A stretch of 6,858 bases of DNA from NCBI GenBank assembly GCA_030619215.1, contig JAUXBV010000187.1:1-6858 (forward strand), written 5' to 3'. The DNA comes from Fibrobacterota bacterium. Its GTDB lineage: Bacteria; Fibrobacterota; Chitinivibrionia; Chitinivibrionales; JANQEN01. Under the pieces are notes generated by a model, which was not told the origin of the DNA, ran no database searches, and saw only the letters and a list, made by a program, of their open reading frames with translations. The translations under genes were made by a program, and so were the position numbers. This document shows, piece after piece, positions 1-6,307 of the stretch (positions are counted from its first letter, which is position 1; the number at the start of each line of letters is the position of its first letter).

Positions 1-13
1 ACGTCTGAGAAAT

Positions 14-40
14 GAGATTGCTTCGCTTCGCTCGCAATGA
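14..40. repeat. Fragment of a dispersed intergenic repeat (GCTTCGCTTCGC type)
   Basis: The stretch reads gagattgcttcgcttcgctc followed by gcaatga. Its ends ATTGC (17-21) and GCAAT (34-38) are complementary, with repeated CTTCG units between them. From general knowledge, very similar elements (cattgcgag...gaagcaatctc in the other orientation) are scattered between genes in many unrelated bacteria. Only one copy is seen here, so its repeat status rests on recognition rather than on the window. No T-run follows it, so it is not an obvious terminator. Confidence 0.5.
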
Positions 41-89
41 TATTAAAAACTACACCTGAATATTTACCTGCAAGAACGAGGTGTTATAT

Positions 90-1061
90 TTGTCAATTGT
101 TGCTGAATTTGCCCGTTTGATACATGAAAAGGATAAGCGGGATTTTGATAGAGTATTAACACCTTTATCCTATCCCTCCCGTACGGAAAAGCTCTACGAT
201 ATAAAAGCGGTTATTTTTGATATTTACGGGACACTGGTTAATTACTGGCGCAGCGATTTTATTAATGATGAGCAGAAAGAGAGTGCGTTATTAGCTGCCT
301 TTAGAAAAACCTCCGATTTTTTTAAATTTACCGATTTTCTCCGGAAGATGAATCCCAGTGATAGTCCCGAAAGGACCCTCCGCGATTTTTATCATGGGCT
401 TATTGCGCTTAGTCACGAAAAGAGCTTGAAAAAAGGAATTACTTTTCCCGAGGTTCGCATTGAGGAAGTATGGGAAGTGATACTAATGATGCTTGCGCGT
501 CATGGTTATGATCCTTCGAAACTTGACCTGGGGGAGGAAAACGAACTGCCAAGATGCATTGCATTTTACTATAATATGCACTCACTGGGGCGTGGATTTT
601 ATGATGGCGTTGTGGATGCACTTTCCGGATTGAAGAAGAATAACATAAAGCTCGGCATCATATCCAATGCACAGTTTTATACTCCCATAGATTTAACACT
701 CTTTATTCGTGATCAGAGTAACGATATATATGACGATTATAAGGACCTTTTTGAAAACGACCTTGTTTTTCTGTCCTATGAATACGGCATGGCAAAACCT
801 AACCAGATATTATTACGCAAGCTTTTTGATGCTTTATATGAGTATCAGATATTACCTCAGCAGACAGTATTTGTAGGTAATGACCTTTCACTTGACATTA
901 AGCCGGCAATCGAGGCTGGTATGCGTGCGGCTTTTTTCACCGGGGATGATAAAAGCGCGTTTGTTCATGATCTCAGTGGGAAGGTGATTCCGGATATTGT
1001 TTTTGATTACTGGGATGATTTGCCGGATAAGATATCTTTTTATAGAAAAAAACAAAGGTAG
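90..1061 (+). CDS. HAD-superfamily hydrolase (haloacid dehalogenase-like phosphatase)
   Basis: This is a cytoplasmic hydrolase of the haloacid dehalogenase (HAD) superfamily, whose members mostly remove phosphate from small molecules through an aspartyl intermediate. Numbering from the TTG start gives a 323-aa protein. Motif I is FDIYGTL, with nucleophile Asp44. The second position is Tyr, as in haloacid-dehalogenase-like members, where classical phosphatases have Asp. Motif II is GIISNA (Ser192), motif III is GMAKP (Lys236) and motif IV is VGNDLSLDI (Asp265, Asp269). Residues of about 55-175 form a helical cap insertion. All catalytic motifs are intact. TTG at 90 is preferred because GAGGTG (78-83) lies 6 nt before it. 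An in-frame GTG at 81 has a weaker ribosome site and would add three residues. About 40 residues precede motif I, which is longer than usual. There is no membrane segment or signal peptide. The family is confident; the substrate (phosphate ester or haloacid) cannot be read from the sequence. It stands alone, convergent with the permease gene. Confidence 0.9.
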   Translation: MSIVAEFARLIHEKDKRDFDRVLTPLSYPSRTEKLYDIKAVIFDIYGTLVNYWRSDFINDEQKESALLAAFRKTSDFFKFTDFLRKMNPSDSPERTLRDFYHGLIALSHEKSLKKGITFPEVRIEEVWEVILMMLARHGYDPSKLDLGEENELPRCIAFYYNMHSLGRGFYDGVVDALSGLKKNNIKLGIISNAQFYTPIDLTLFIRDQSNDIYDDYKDLFENDLVFLSYEYGMAKPNQILLRKLFDALYEYQILPQQTVFVGNDLSLDIKPAIEAGMRAAFFTGDDKSAFVHDLSGKVIPDIVFDYWDDLPDKISFYRKKQR

Positions 1062-1157
1062 GGGAAAATCATTCAATTTATTTATACCCGAATTCTACTC
1101 GTTCTTTTGTAAGGTGACAAGTGTAAGAGGAAAGTAAACCTTAGCTGTTTTAGAAAG

Positions 1158-1244
1158 ATTCTGGTTGCTGGATGCTGGATAAAGAAACATACCCATTGGG
1201 TTCTTTTTTTAATATCCAGTTTCCAGCATCAAGTATCCAGTATC
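1158..1244. repeat. Long imperfect inverted repeat of CTGGATGCTGGATA units
   Basis: The left arm (1158-1182) contains CTGG, GCTGG and ATGCTGGATA. The right arm (1213-1244) contains TATCCAG, TTCCAGCATC and TATCCAGTATC. When the reverse complement of the right arm is laid on the left arm, about 20 of 25 positions agree, with the run GATGCTGGA exact. Each arm is itself built from a short direct repeat of about 7-10 bp (TGGATRCTGGAT-like). Such tandem plus inverted elements are common between genes in many environmental bacteria. This one lies between the convergent ends of the hydrolase and permease genes and could fold into one large hairpin. Confidence 0.7.
1181..1210 (+). terminator. Probable rho-independent terminator inside the inverted repeat
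   Basis: The pairing is ACCC (1191-1194), loop ATT, GGGT (1198-1201), extended by AAAGA (1181-1185) with TCTTT (1202-1206) around a 5-nt bulge. A run of seven T ends at 1210. The hairpin sits 120 nt after the stop of the HAD gene and is in the right orientation for it. The flanking A-rich left side and the outer inverted repeat could also stop transcription coming from the permease gene on the other strand. The bulge makes the core stem modest. Confidence 0.5.
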
Positions 1245-1314
1245 TGCGCGTTTATAGTGATGTCCTTCGATAAATCGTTAGTTCTTAGCTGTAAACACAG
1301 GTGCAAAATTTAGG

Positions 1315-2199
1315 TTATAGGAAGGTAACTAGAAGTGCCCCCGCCACCGCAACAATGATTGCTAATATCCTCTGAGTGTTTATTGCCTCTTTCAGAAAGA
1401 TCGCTGCAAATATAAAAACAAAAATGTTGCTGGTTTGATTGAGTGCTGCGGCTATTGACGCCTGAGTAAATTTCATTCCGCCAAGCCAGAATATCATGGA
1501 GACATACGCACCTAAAAATGAACCCAGAAGGGTGTATTTCCAGCTGTGTATTGAAAAGAGAGAATTTATAATGTTTCGTCTGTTTTTATGTAAAAGCAAT
1601 ATGATATATAGCGAAAGAATACCGCCGAACAACCTTATTTCAGTAGCCCACAACAGGGGAGACCGGTTTAGCAGGGGCTTTATCATAACAATACCGACAG
1701 CCATGGTAGTCATTGCCAAAACTCCCCAGATAACTCCCCAGATAAGGTTATCCCTGCTAACCTTGCCCCTGCCTTTGGTGCTTATGGCGGTCAATACCGC
1801 CGATATAATCATCATAACTCCTATTATCTGGAAAAGGTTCAGATGCTCTCCAAGAAACAGAATTGATAGAATAATGATAAAAGGGCTGTAAAGACAGTCT
1901 ACGATTGCAGATAATCCCGCACCCAGGCGATTTAAGCTCATAAAAAACAGGGAATCGGCAATACCAATTCCAAGCGCACCGCTTAATAACAATAAAAGAT
2001 AGTCATTCAAAGGTGCTGTGCGAAAAAGCGACTCTTTAAATATAAAGATAGTAGGAATAAACAGTACTGTTGCCAGTGTGCTTTTAAATGTGTTTAGGGC
2101 TATCGGATGAACTGATTCGCCGCTTTTTTTAAAAAGGATTACTGCAAAAGCCCAGACTACAGCCGTGGAAAAAGCAAATATTTCGCCCTGATAAGGAAT
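1315..2199 (-). CDS. EamA/DMT-family permease, apparent ATT start
   Basis: This is an inner-membrane transporter of the drug/metabolite transporter superfamily, with two EamA domains and about ten transmembrane helices. Relatives export or import small metabolites; the substrate here is unknown. Read from ATT at 2199, the protein is 294 aa, a normal length for the family. Domain 1 spans about residues 6-130, opening with GEIFAFSTAVVWAFAVILFK and later showing GIADSLFFMSLNRLGAG and the typical end FLGEHLN. Domain 2 spans about 145-294 and includes WLGGMKFTQASIAAALNQTS and FLKEAIN. The first conventional start in frame (TTG at 2010) would delete the first two helices. The upstream frame clearly encodes them and has no ATG, GTG or TTG back to a stop near 2260. 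GGGAGG (2205-2210) lies 5 nt before the ATT codon. The gene is divergent from the downstream Ntn-hydrolase pair. A start-codon mutation or sequence error is the main alternative to true ATT initiation. Confidence 0.85.
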   Translation of the reverse strand: MPYQGEIFAFSTAVVWAFAVILFKKSGESVHPIALNTFKSTLATVLFIPTIFIFKESLFRTAPLNDYLLLLLSGALGIGIADSLFFMSLNRLGAGLSAIVDCLYSPFIIILSILFLGEHLNLFQIIGVMMIISAVLTAISTKGRGKVSRDNLIWGVIWGVLAMTTMAVGIVMIKPLLNRSPLLWATEIRLFGGILSLYIILLLHKNRRNIINSLFSIHSWKYTLLGSFLGAYVSMIFWLGGMKFTQASIAAALNQTSNIFVFIFAAIFLKEAINTQRILAIIVAVAGALLVTFL

Positions 2200-2211
2200 T
2201 GCGACCTCCCT
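2197..2211 (-). promoter_or_regulatory. Strong Shine-Dalgarno with non-canonical ATT start
   Basis: On the minus strand AGGGAGG (2211-2205) is followed by the five bases TCGCA and then ATT (2199-2197), in frame with the permease. The next codons encode PYQGEIFAF, which matches where EamA proteins normally begin. This is the only well-placed ribosome site for the full-length frame. ATT starts are rare but known, infC being the classic case. Confidence 0.55.
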
Positions 2212-2265
2212 GAAATTAAAATCTCTCCGTCCAGTATTAATTATTATGATGAAGGTGCACTAAAA

Positions 2266-2293
2266 ATAATATCAGTCATGTAGTGTGTTTTAA
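2266..2293 (-). promoter_or_regulatory. Candidate promoter for the permease
   Basis: On the minus strand TTAAAA (2293-2288) and TATTAT (2271-2266) are separated by 16 nt, matching sigma70 boxes at 4 of 6 and 5 of 6 positions. This would start transcription about 55-60 nt before the ATT codon. In DNA this AT-rich, chance matches are frequent. Confidence 0.25.
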
Positions 2294-2310
2294 TTATCTC
2301 TAATAAAAAC

Positions 2311-2368
2311 TTACATGGGTATCCCTTTAGCTAGTGTTCATGCTCTTTTGGGTGTCATACCCATGAAA
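2311..2368. repeat. Perfect 9-bp inverted repeat CATGGGTAT...ATACCCATG
   Basis: CATGGGTAT (2314-2322) and ATACCCATG (2357-2365) are exact reverse complements separated by 34 nt. The flanking TT (2311-2312) and AA (2367-2368) can extend the pairing after one mismatch. Inside the loop CCC (2323-2325) can also face GGG (2350-2352). It could be a long hairpin or a pair of regulator half-sites lying between two divergent genes. No T-run follows on the plus strand, which argues against a simple terminator. Confidence 0.6.
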
Positions 2369-2554
2369 GCTTAATTATTAATGCTAACGATATTTTTATG
2401 TTTATTTGTGCAATAATAATGATAATTTCGAAGCATTTATGGAAGTCATGGATTTTATAGCCGGAATATCTGAAATTAATATTTTTATTATTTATATTTA
2501 ACTATAGGGGATTTCTTCTGGTAATACTCAGAAAAGAAAGGGGAGGGTATTCCT

Positions 2555-4321
2555 ATGAGAAAAATCATCGTGATATGCATTTGTGTAATTATTACCATGA
2601 TTTTTTACCATTCCATTAATGCCAACTGTACCTGCGGAGTAGTAGCCGGGAAAATCAGTTTTGACGGGCGCCCTTTCTCATGGAAGAACCGTGACTGGGA
2701 TTTCCAGTATCAGGGTGTGTGTTATGAGTCGGATGGTAAGTATAAGTTTATAGGATTGGGTGATAACGGCACCAGCACTATGATGGGGCTTAACACAGAG
2801 GGGCTTGCTCTCGGCAATTCCACGGTCAGTGATCTCAGTGTGTCGGGCGGGAATAACAAGGGTGTTATGGACTGGCTCCTGGAAAATTGCGCAACGGTTG
2901 ACGAGTGCCGCACCGCGTTTGACGAAGCAACCAGAGGTGTGGCGGATCATTATAATAACGGCACCAGCGGCCACCCTTCCTTTACGCTTCCTATTATCGG
3001 TAAAGAGGGCAAGGCAATCTATGTGGAGGTTGGCAGCCAGACGCAGGTGAGGGATGAAAATAATGACCTGGTACCTGCCTACTTTGAGTATGATCCCCTT
3101 GACTGCGGGCCGGATTTTGTAAGGAAATACGAAATTGTTGCCCGTGCAAATAACACGCATAAAAACAGCGGCGGCCATGACGATGAGACAACGGGCGGTC
3201 ACCGCTACTATGAAGCGCGTGATCATCTGCATAATGCTGTAATAAGGGACGGTATTTTTGACAGTGATCCGATTGACAACACGGGAGTTACCCTGGCGGA
3301 GATGTTCCAGACTTCACGATGGGGCAATCCGGGTTATGATGACGGTAACTGCAGGGACATGTCGCTCTGTACCATGATAGCCCATGGAATAAATAATGGT
3401 GAGGACCCGAAAATTGCGGTAATGTGGTCAGCGGTTTATAAGGCGGATTATGTTCCCTATGTTCCCATGTGGGTTGAGCTAGGCATTAAAGGTGAAATCC
3501 CTTCGCGTGTTGACAGGGGAAATGACGCCGAGCGTCTCTCCTATCAGTGCCATAGAATTTATCAAGAGAAAGATGCCAATGATTATGACCAGTATGTAAA
3601 TGCACGTTTTATCCCAATGGAGGCAAATTTTATTCAGGCAGTAACTGACGCCCGTGAGCGCTGGTTTGATAAGGGGTTCGTGTATGAGGAGGCTAAGAGG
3701 ATTGCCGACGAATGTGTTGAGACAAGCTACTGGACGGTTAAGACAATGGCGGATCAGGCACAGTCAAGCCCAAGGGACCTGAATGAGACGCCTCTTATTA
3801 CAGGGATAACTGCGGATGTTCAAGACAATTCTGTTGCGTTCTCTCATAATGCAACTGATGCCGACGGTTCGATTCAAAGCACCTACTGGGAGTTTGGTGA
3901 CGGCCAGACCGGCAATGAAGCGAGTCCTGTCCATGATTATTCTTTGGAAGGAACCTATCTGGCGCTGTGCCGCGTTACAGACAATGGTGGATCGAGAAAC
4001 TCCCGCTTTAAATATGTTACGGTCGGTGGTGTTGACATATCAGTAACACCGGTAGCTGTTACAGGGACTTCAAAGTTAATTGCGTGTAACCCGTCGGGAA
4101 GCGGTATATCCTTTGTGATGCAGCTAAGCAAAGCCGGCAGTTATAGCCTTTCCGTATTTAACTTAAGAGGCCGGCAGCTCTGGAACCATAGCGCAAGTAA
4201 AGGGGACGCAGGACTTTTCAAAGTAAACTGGAGTAATGCAAAATTGGGTAATAAAGTATATATAGCAAAATTAGTACACAATAATGAAAAGTCTGTTAAA
4301 AGGTTTACTGTTGTACGATGA
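2555..4321 (+). CDS. Secreted C45-like Ntn-hydrolase with PKD domain and T9SS-like tail (copy 1)
   Basis: This is a predicted secreted N-terminal-nucleophile amidohydrolase of 588 aa, of the C45 group (isopenicillin-N acyltransferase/carcinine hydrolase-like). Family members cut or transfer acyl groups at linear amide bonds; the substrate here is unknown. Residues 1-23 form a signal peptide ending INA. Cys25 in NCTCG is the expected nucleophile. FDGRP (36-40) and KNRD (44-47) follow, then GLNTEG (78-83) and LGNS (86-89), whose Asn88 fits an oxyanion-hole position. The catalytic domain runs to about residue 405. A PKD domain (about 413-492) shows WEFGDGQTG and VTDNGG. A C-terminal domain (about 505-588) has SLSVFNLRGRQLW and ends VKRFTVVR, as in T9SS sorting tails. 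The ATG start follows a strong AAAGGGGAGGG site. A paralogue lies 85 bp downstream and is probably co-transcribed. Relative to it, this copy has extra loops near residues 125-140 and 160-175. Family and architecture are confident; secretion route is inferred. Confidence 0.88.
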   Translation: MRKIIVICICVIITMIFYHSINANCTCGVVAGKISFDGRPFSWKNRDWDFQYQGVCYESDGKYKFIGLGDNGTSTMMGLNTEGLALGNSTVSDLSVSGGNNKGVMDWLLENCATVDECRTAFDEATRGVADHYNNGTSGHPSFTLPIIGKEGKAIYVEVGSQTQVRDENNDLVPAYFEYDPLDCGPDFVRKYEIVARANNTHKNSGGHDDETTGGHRYYEARDHLHNAVIRDGIFDSDPIDNTGVTLAEMFQTSRWGNPGYDDGNCRDMSLCTMIAHGINNGEDPKIAVMWSAVYKADYVPYVPMWVELGIKGEIPSRVDRGNDAERLSYQCHRIYQEKDANDYDQYVNARFIPMEANFIQAVTDARERWFDKGFVYEEAKRIADECVETSYWTVKTMADQAQSSPRDLNETPLITGITADVQDNSVAFSHNATDADGSIQSTYWEFGDGQTGNEASPVHDYSLEGTYLALCRVTDNGGSRNSRFKYVTVGGVDISVTPVAVTGTSKLIACNPSGSGISFVMQLSKAGSYSLSVFNLRGRQLWNHSASKGDAGLFKVNWSNAKLGNKVYIAKLVHNNEKSVKRFTVVR

Positions 4322-4406
4322 TAACGTTTTAAAGAGTTATGTATGGTTAGGATTGAAAGACAATGACAAGAGCCACATATTGTTTTGGTAAAAAAAGGAT
4401 GGAAAT
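4322..4406 (+). promoter_or_regulatory. Short spacer within the hydrolase pair, possible weak internal promoter
   Basis: The 85-bp gap has no terminator-like hairpin, which supports read-through from copy 1 into copy 2. AAGGATGG (4395-4402) is the Shine-Dalgarno for copy 2, 4 nt before its ATG. TTGAAA (4353-4358) and CATATT (4376-4381), spaced 17 nt apart, form a weak sigma70-like pair that might allow separate expression. The internal promoter is speculative. Confidence 0.3.
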
Positions 4407-6131
4407 ATGAAAAAGATGTTCCTTATGAGTATTTGTATCTTAGTTTCAATAGCCTTGCATCACACCATCCAGGCCCGATGCACCGTTGGTATAGTAGCAG
4501 GAGAGGCCAGTTTTGACGGGCGTCCAATAGCCTTCAAGAACCGTGATTACAATTTTGCTTATCAGGGAGTGGTGTACGTGTCAAGTGGGACATATAAGTA
4601 CATCGGTATTGGCAACAGCGGATCTTCCGCTTTGATGGGCCTTAATGAAAAGGGTGTCGGCCTTGGCAACTCAGTTATGGATGATCTGAATGGCGGAGCT
4701 GGTAATGTTACCTGTATGGACTGGCTGTTAAAAAACTGCACAACAGTTGACGAATGCCGTACTGCATTGGAGAATGATACCTATTCCGGCTCTACACCTT
4801 CGTTTTCTCTGCCTATTGTGGGAATGAACGGCAAAGCCTATCACATCGAAAAGGGTGCAAATTATTATGAATATGATCCGCTTGATTACGGACCAGGTGA
4901 GGTAAGAAAATATGCGGTAATTGTACGGACAAATAACGGGCACATGAACAACGATGGTACCGATGATGAAACCACAGGCGGCAAGCGTTACTATGAAGCG
5001 CGTGACCACCTGCATAATGCGGTAATAAAGAATGGTATATTTGATAGTGATCCGGCAGACACTTCGGGGGTTACTCTTGCCGAGGTGATCCAGACGTTAC
5101 GCTGGGGAAATCCGGGTTATGAAGGCGGCTGGACCGACCCAACATCAGGGAACTGCAACGGTACATCACTCAGTACCATGATAGTCCATGGCATAAATCA
5201 AAATGAGGATTCGAAAATTGCGGTAATGTGGTCAGCCGTTTATAAAGCTGATTATATTGCCTTTGTGCCGGTTTGGGTTGAGATTGGCATACAGGGCGAC
5301 TTCCCAACACGTATTGAAGTGGGAAATGATGCACAAGGGCTTTCTTATCAGGCACACAGGATTTATAATGAAAAAGATGAAAATGATTATGATCAGTATG
5401 TAAATACCCGCTACATACCCATGGAAACAAATTTTATCCAGGCAGTATCGGATGCGCGGGAGCGATGGGTCGATAATGGGTTTGTGTATGAAGAGGCAAA
5501 ACGAATTTGCGATGAATCGGTTGAAACCACATACTGGACGCTTAAGGCAATGGCAGATGGGGCGCAGTCCAGCCCAAGGGATCTGAATGAGACGCCCCTG
5601 ATAACCGGGATTACAGGGGATGTCCAGAGTAATACTGCAACGCTTTCTAATAATGCTACTGATCCGGACGGTACAATTGACTCTGTATACTGGGAGTTTG
5701 GTGACGGGCAGACAAGCACCGAAGAGAACCCTACCCACGAATATGCATCGGAGGGTGTCTATTTAGTTATGTGCCGTGTTGTTGACAATGACGGGTCGAG
5801 AAATTCACGCTGGAAATATGTTGAAGTCGGCGGTGTCGAAATATCCGCATCAGTCGTATCTGCAAAGAGACCTTCACAGGTGCTTTCCTGTATTCCGTCA
5901 GGTGCCAATATGATATTTGTGGTGCAACTCAGCAGGCCCGGCGATTATTCTCTTTCTGTATATAATCTGAAGGGCCAGCAACTGTGGAAACATAACGAAA
6001 GAAAAGTAAATGCCGGGCTGTTTAAAGTTAAATGGCATTACAATCGTTCAAATATGAATAATAAGGTATGTGTCGTTAAGCTTACACATAACAGTAATCA
6101 GTCCGTTAAAAAGTTTACAATTGCACATTAA
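4407..6131 (+). CDS. Secreted C45-like Ntn-hydrolase with PKD domain and T9SS-like tail (copy 2)
   Basis: This 574-aa paralogue of the preceding gene has the same domain order. The signal peptide is residues 1-23 (ending TIQA), the nucleophile Cys25 is in RCTVG, and FDGRP (36-40), KNRD (44-47), GLNEKG (78-83) and LGNS (86-89) keep the active-site framework. The catalytic domain runs to about residue 390. The PKD domain (about 398-477) has WEFGDGQTS and VVDNDG, and the T9SS-like tail (about 489-574) has SLSVYNLKGQQLW and ends VKKFTIAH. Aligned by hand over residues 270-403, 105 of 134 positions match copy 1. Divergence is higher in the signal peptide and tail. This copy lacks two loops of copy 1 but has a Gly/Trp-containing insertion at about 240-248 (GGWTDPTSG). 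Such loops may change the substrate pocket, though this is inference. The gene likely shares its transcript with copy 1. Choloylglycine hydrolase and C69 dipeptidase are related folds, but the KNRD and GLN..G motifs fit C45 better. Confidence 0.88.
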   Translation: MKKMFLMSICILVSIALHHTIQARCTVGIVAGEASFDGRPIAFKNRDYNFAYQGVVYVSSGTYKYIGIGNSGSSALMGLNEKGVGLGNSVMDDLNGGAGNVTCMDWLLKNCTTVDECRTALENDTYSGSTPSFSLPIVGMNGKAYHIEKGANYYEYDPLDYGPGEVRKYAVIVRTNNGHMNNDGTDDETTGGKRYYEARDHLHNAVIKNGIFDSDPADTSGVTLAEVIQTLRWGNPGYEGGWTDPTSGNCNGTSLSTMIVHGINQNEDSKIAVMWSAVYKADYIAFVPVWVEIGIQGDFPTRIEVGNDAQGLSYQAHRIYNEKDENDYDQYVNTRYIPMETNFIQAVSDARERWVDNGFVYEEAKRICDESVETTYWTLKAMADGAQSSPRDLNETPLITGITGDVQSNTATLSNNATDPDGTIDSVYWEFGDGQTSTEENPTHEYASEGVYLVMCRVVDNDGSRNSRWKYVEVGGVEISASVVSAKRPSQVLSCIPSGANMIFVVQLSRPGDYSLSVYNLKGQQLWKHNERKVNAGLFKVKWHYNRSNMNNKVCVVKLTHNSNQSVKKFTIAH

Positions 6132-6165
6132 CTATTTTGTGCTGTTCAGAAAAAGCGTTAATAAC

Positions 6166-6192
6166 TTGACACTCGGAGTTTAAATTTATAAT
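6166..6192 (+). promoter_or_regulatory. Sigma70-type promoter upstream of the Lys-rich repeat gene
   Basis: TTGACA (6166-6171) is a perfect -35 box. A perfect TATAAT (6187-6192) follows after 15 nt. Shifting by two bases gives TAATTT (6189-6194) at the ideal 17 nt. Transcription would start near 6200, giving a leader of about 350 nt before the ATG at 6556. A second TATAAT lies at 6482-6487 without a good -35 box and might give a short leader instead. Confidence 0.55.
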
Positions 6193-6307
6193 TTATTAAC
6201 TTATTAAATGAATATGAATAGCCCCTCTTCTTGCCAATGCTCTTCGATATTTTCAATTATATATAGATTTTATACCGCTTCTCATAATAAATGTCTTTAA
6301 TGTGTTG

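Larger units (their letters stand above)
2200..2554. other. Divergent intergenic region between permease and Ntn-hydrolase pair
   Basis: This is a 355-bp AT-rich spacer with no convincing gene on either strand. It holds the permease ribosome site and candidate promoter on the left and the inverted repeat at 2311-2368. On the right is a strong Shine-Dalgarno for the first Ntn-hydrolase (AAAGGGGAGGG, 2537-2547, 7 nt before ATG at 2555). Several TATATT/TATAAT-like stretches occur between 2400 and 2510, but none pairs with a clear -35 box, so no promoter is assigned to the hydrolase gene. Confidence 0.7.

Noticed and set aside
1496..1891. Plus-strand open frame across the permease gene
   Set aside because: It is antisense to conserved EamA helices and encodes no recognisable protein.
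2678..3232. Long open frame on the minus strand inside the first Ntn-hydrolase
   Set aside because: It lies wholly opposite a gene with clear domains and signal peptide, shows no family resemblance and has no ribosome site. It is a by-product of the plus-strand coding.
5232..5738. Minus-strand open frame inside the second Ntn-hydrolase
   Set aside because: Same reasoning: it overlaps conserved catalytic and PKD coding sequence and its product is low-quality, with hydrophobic Ile/Phe runs arising from the reverse reading of Asn/Glu/Lys codons.
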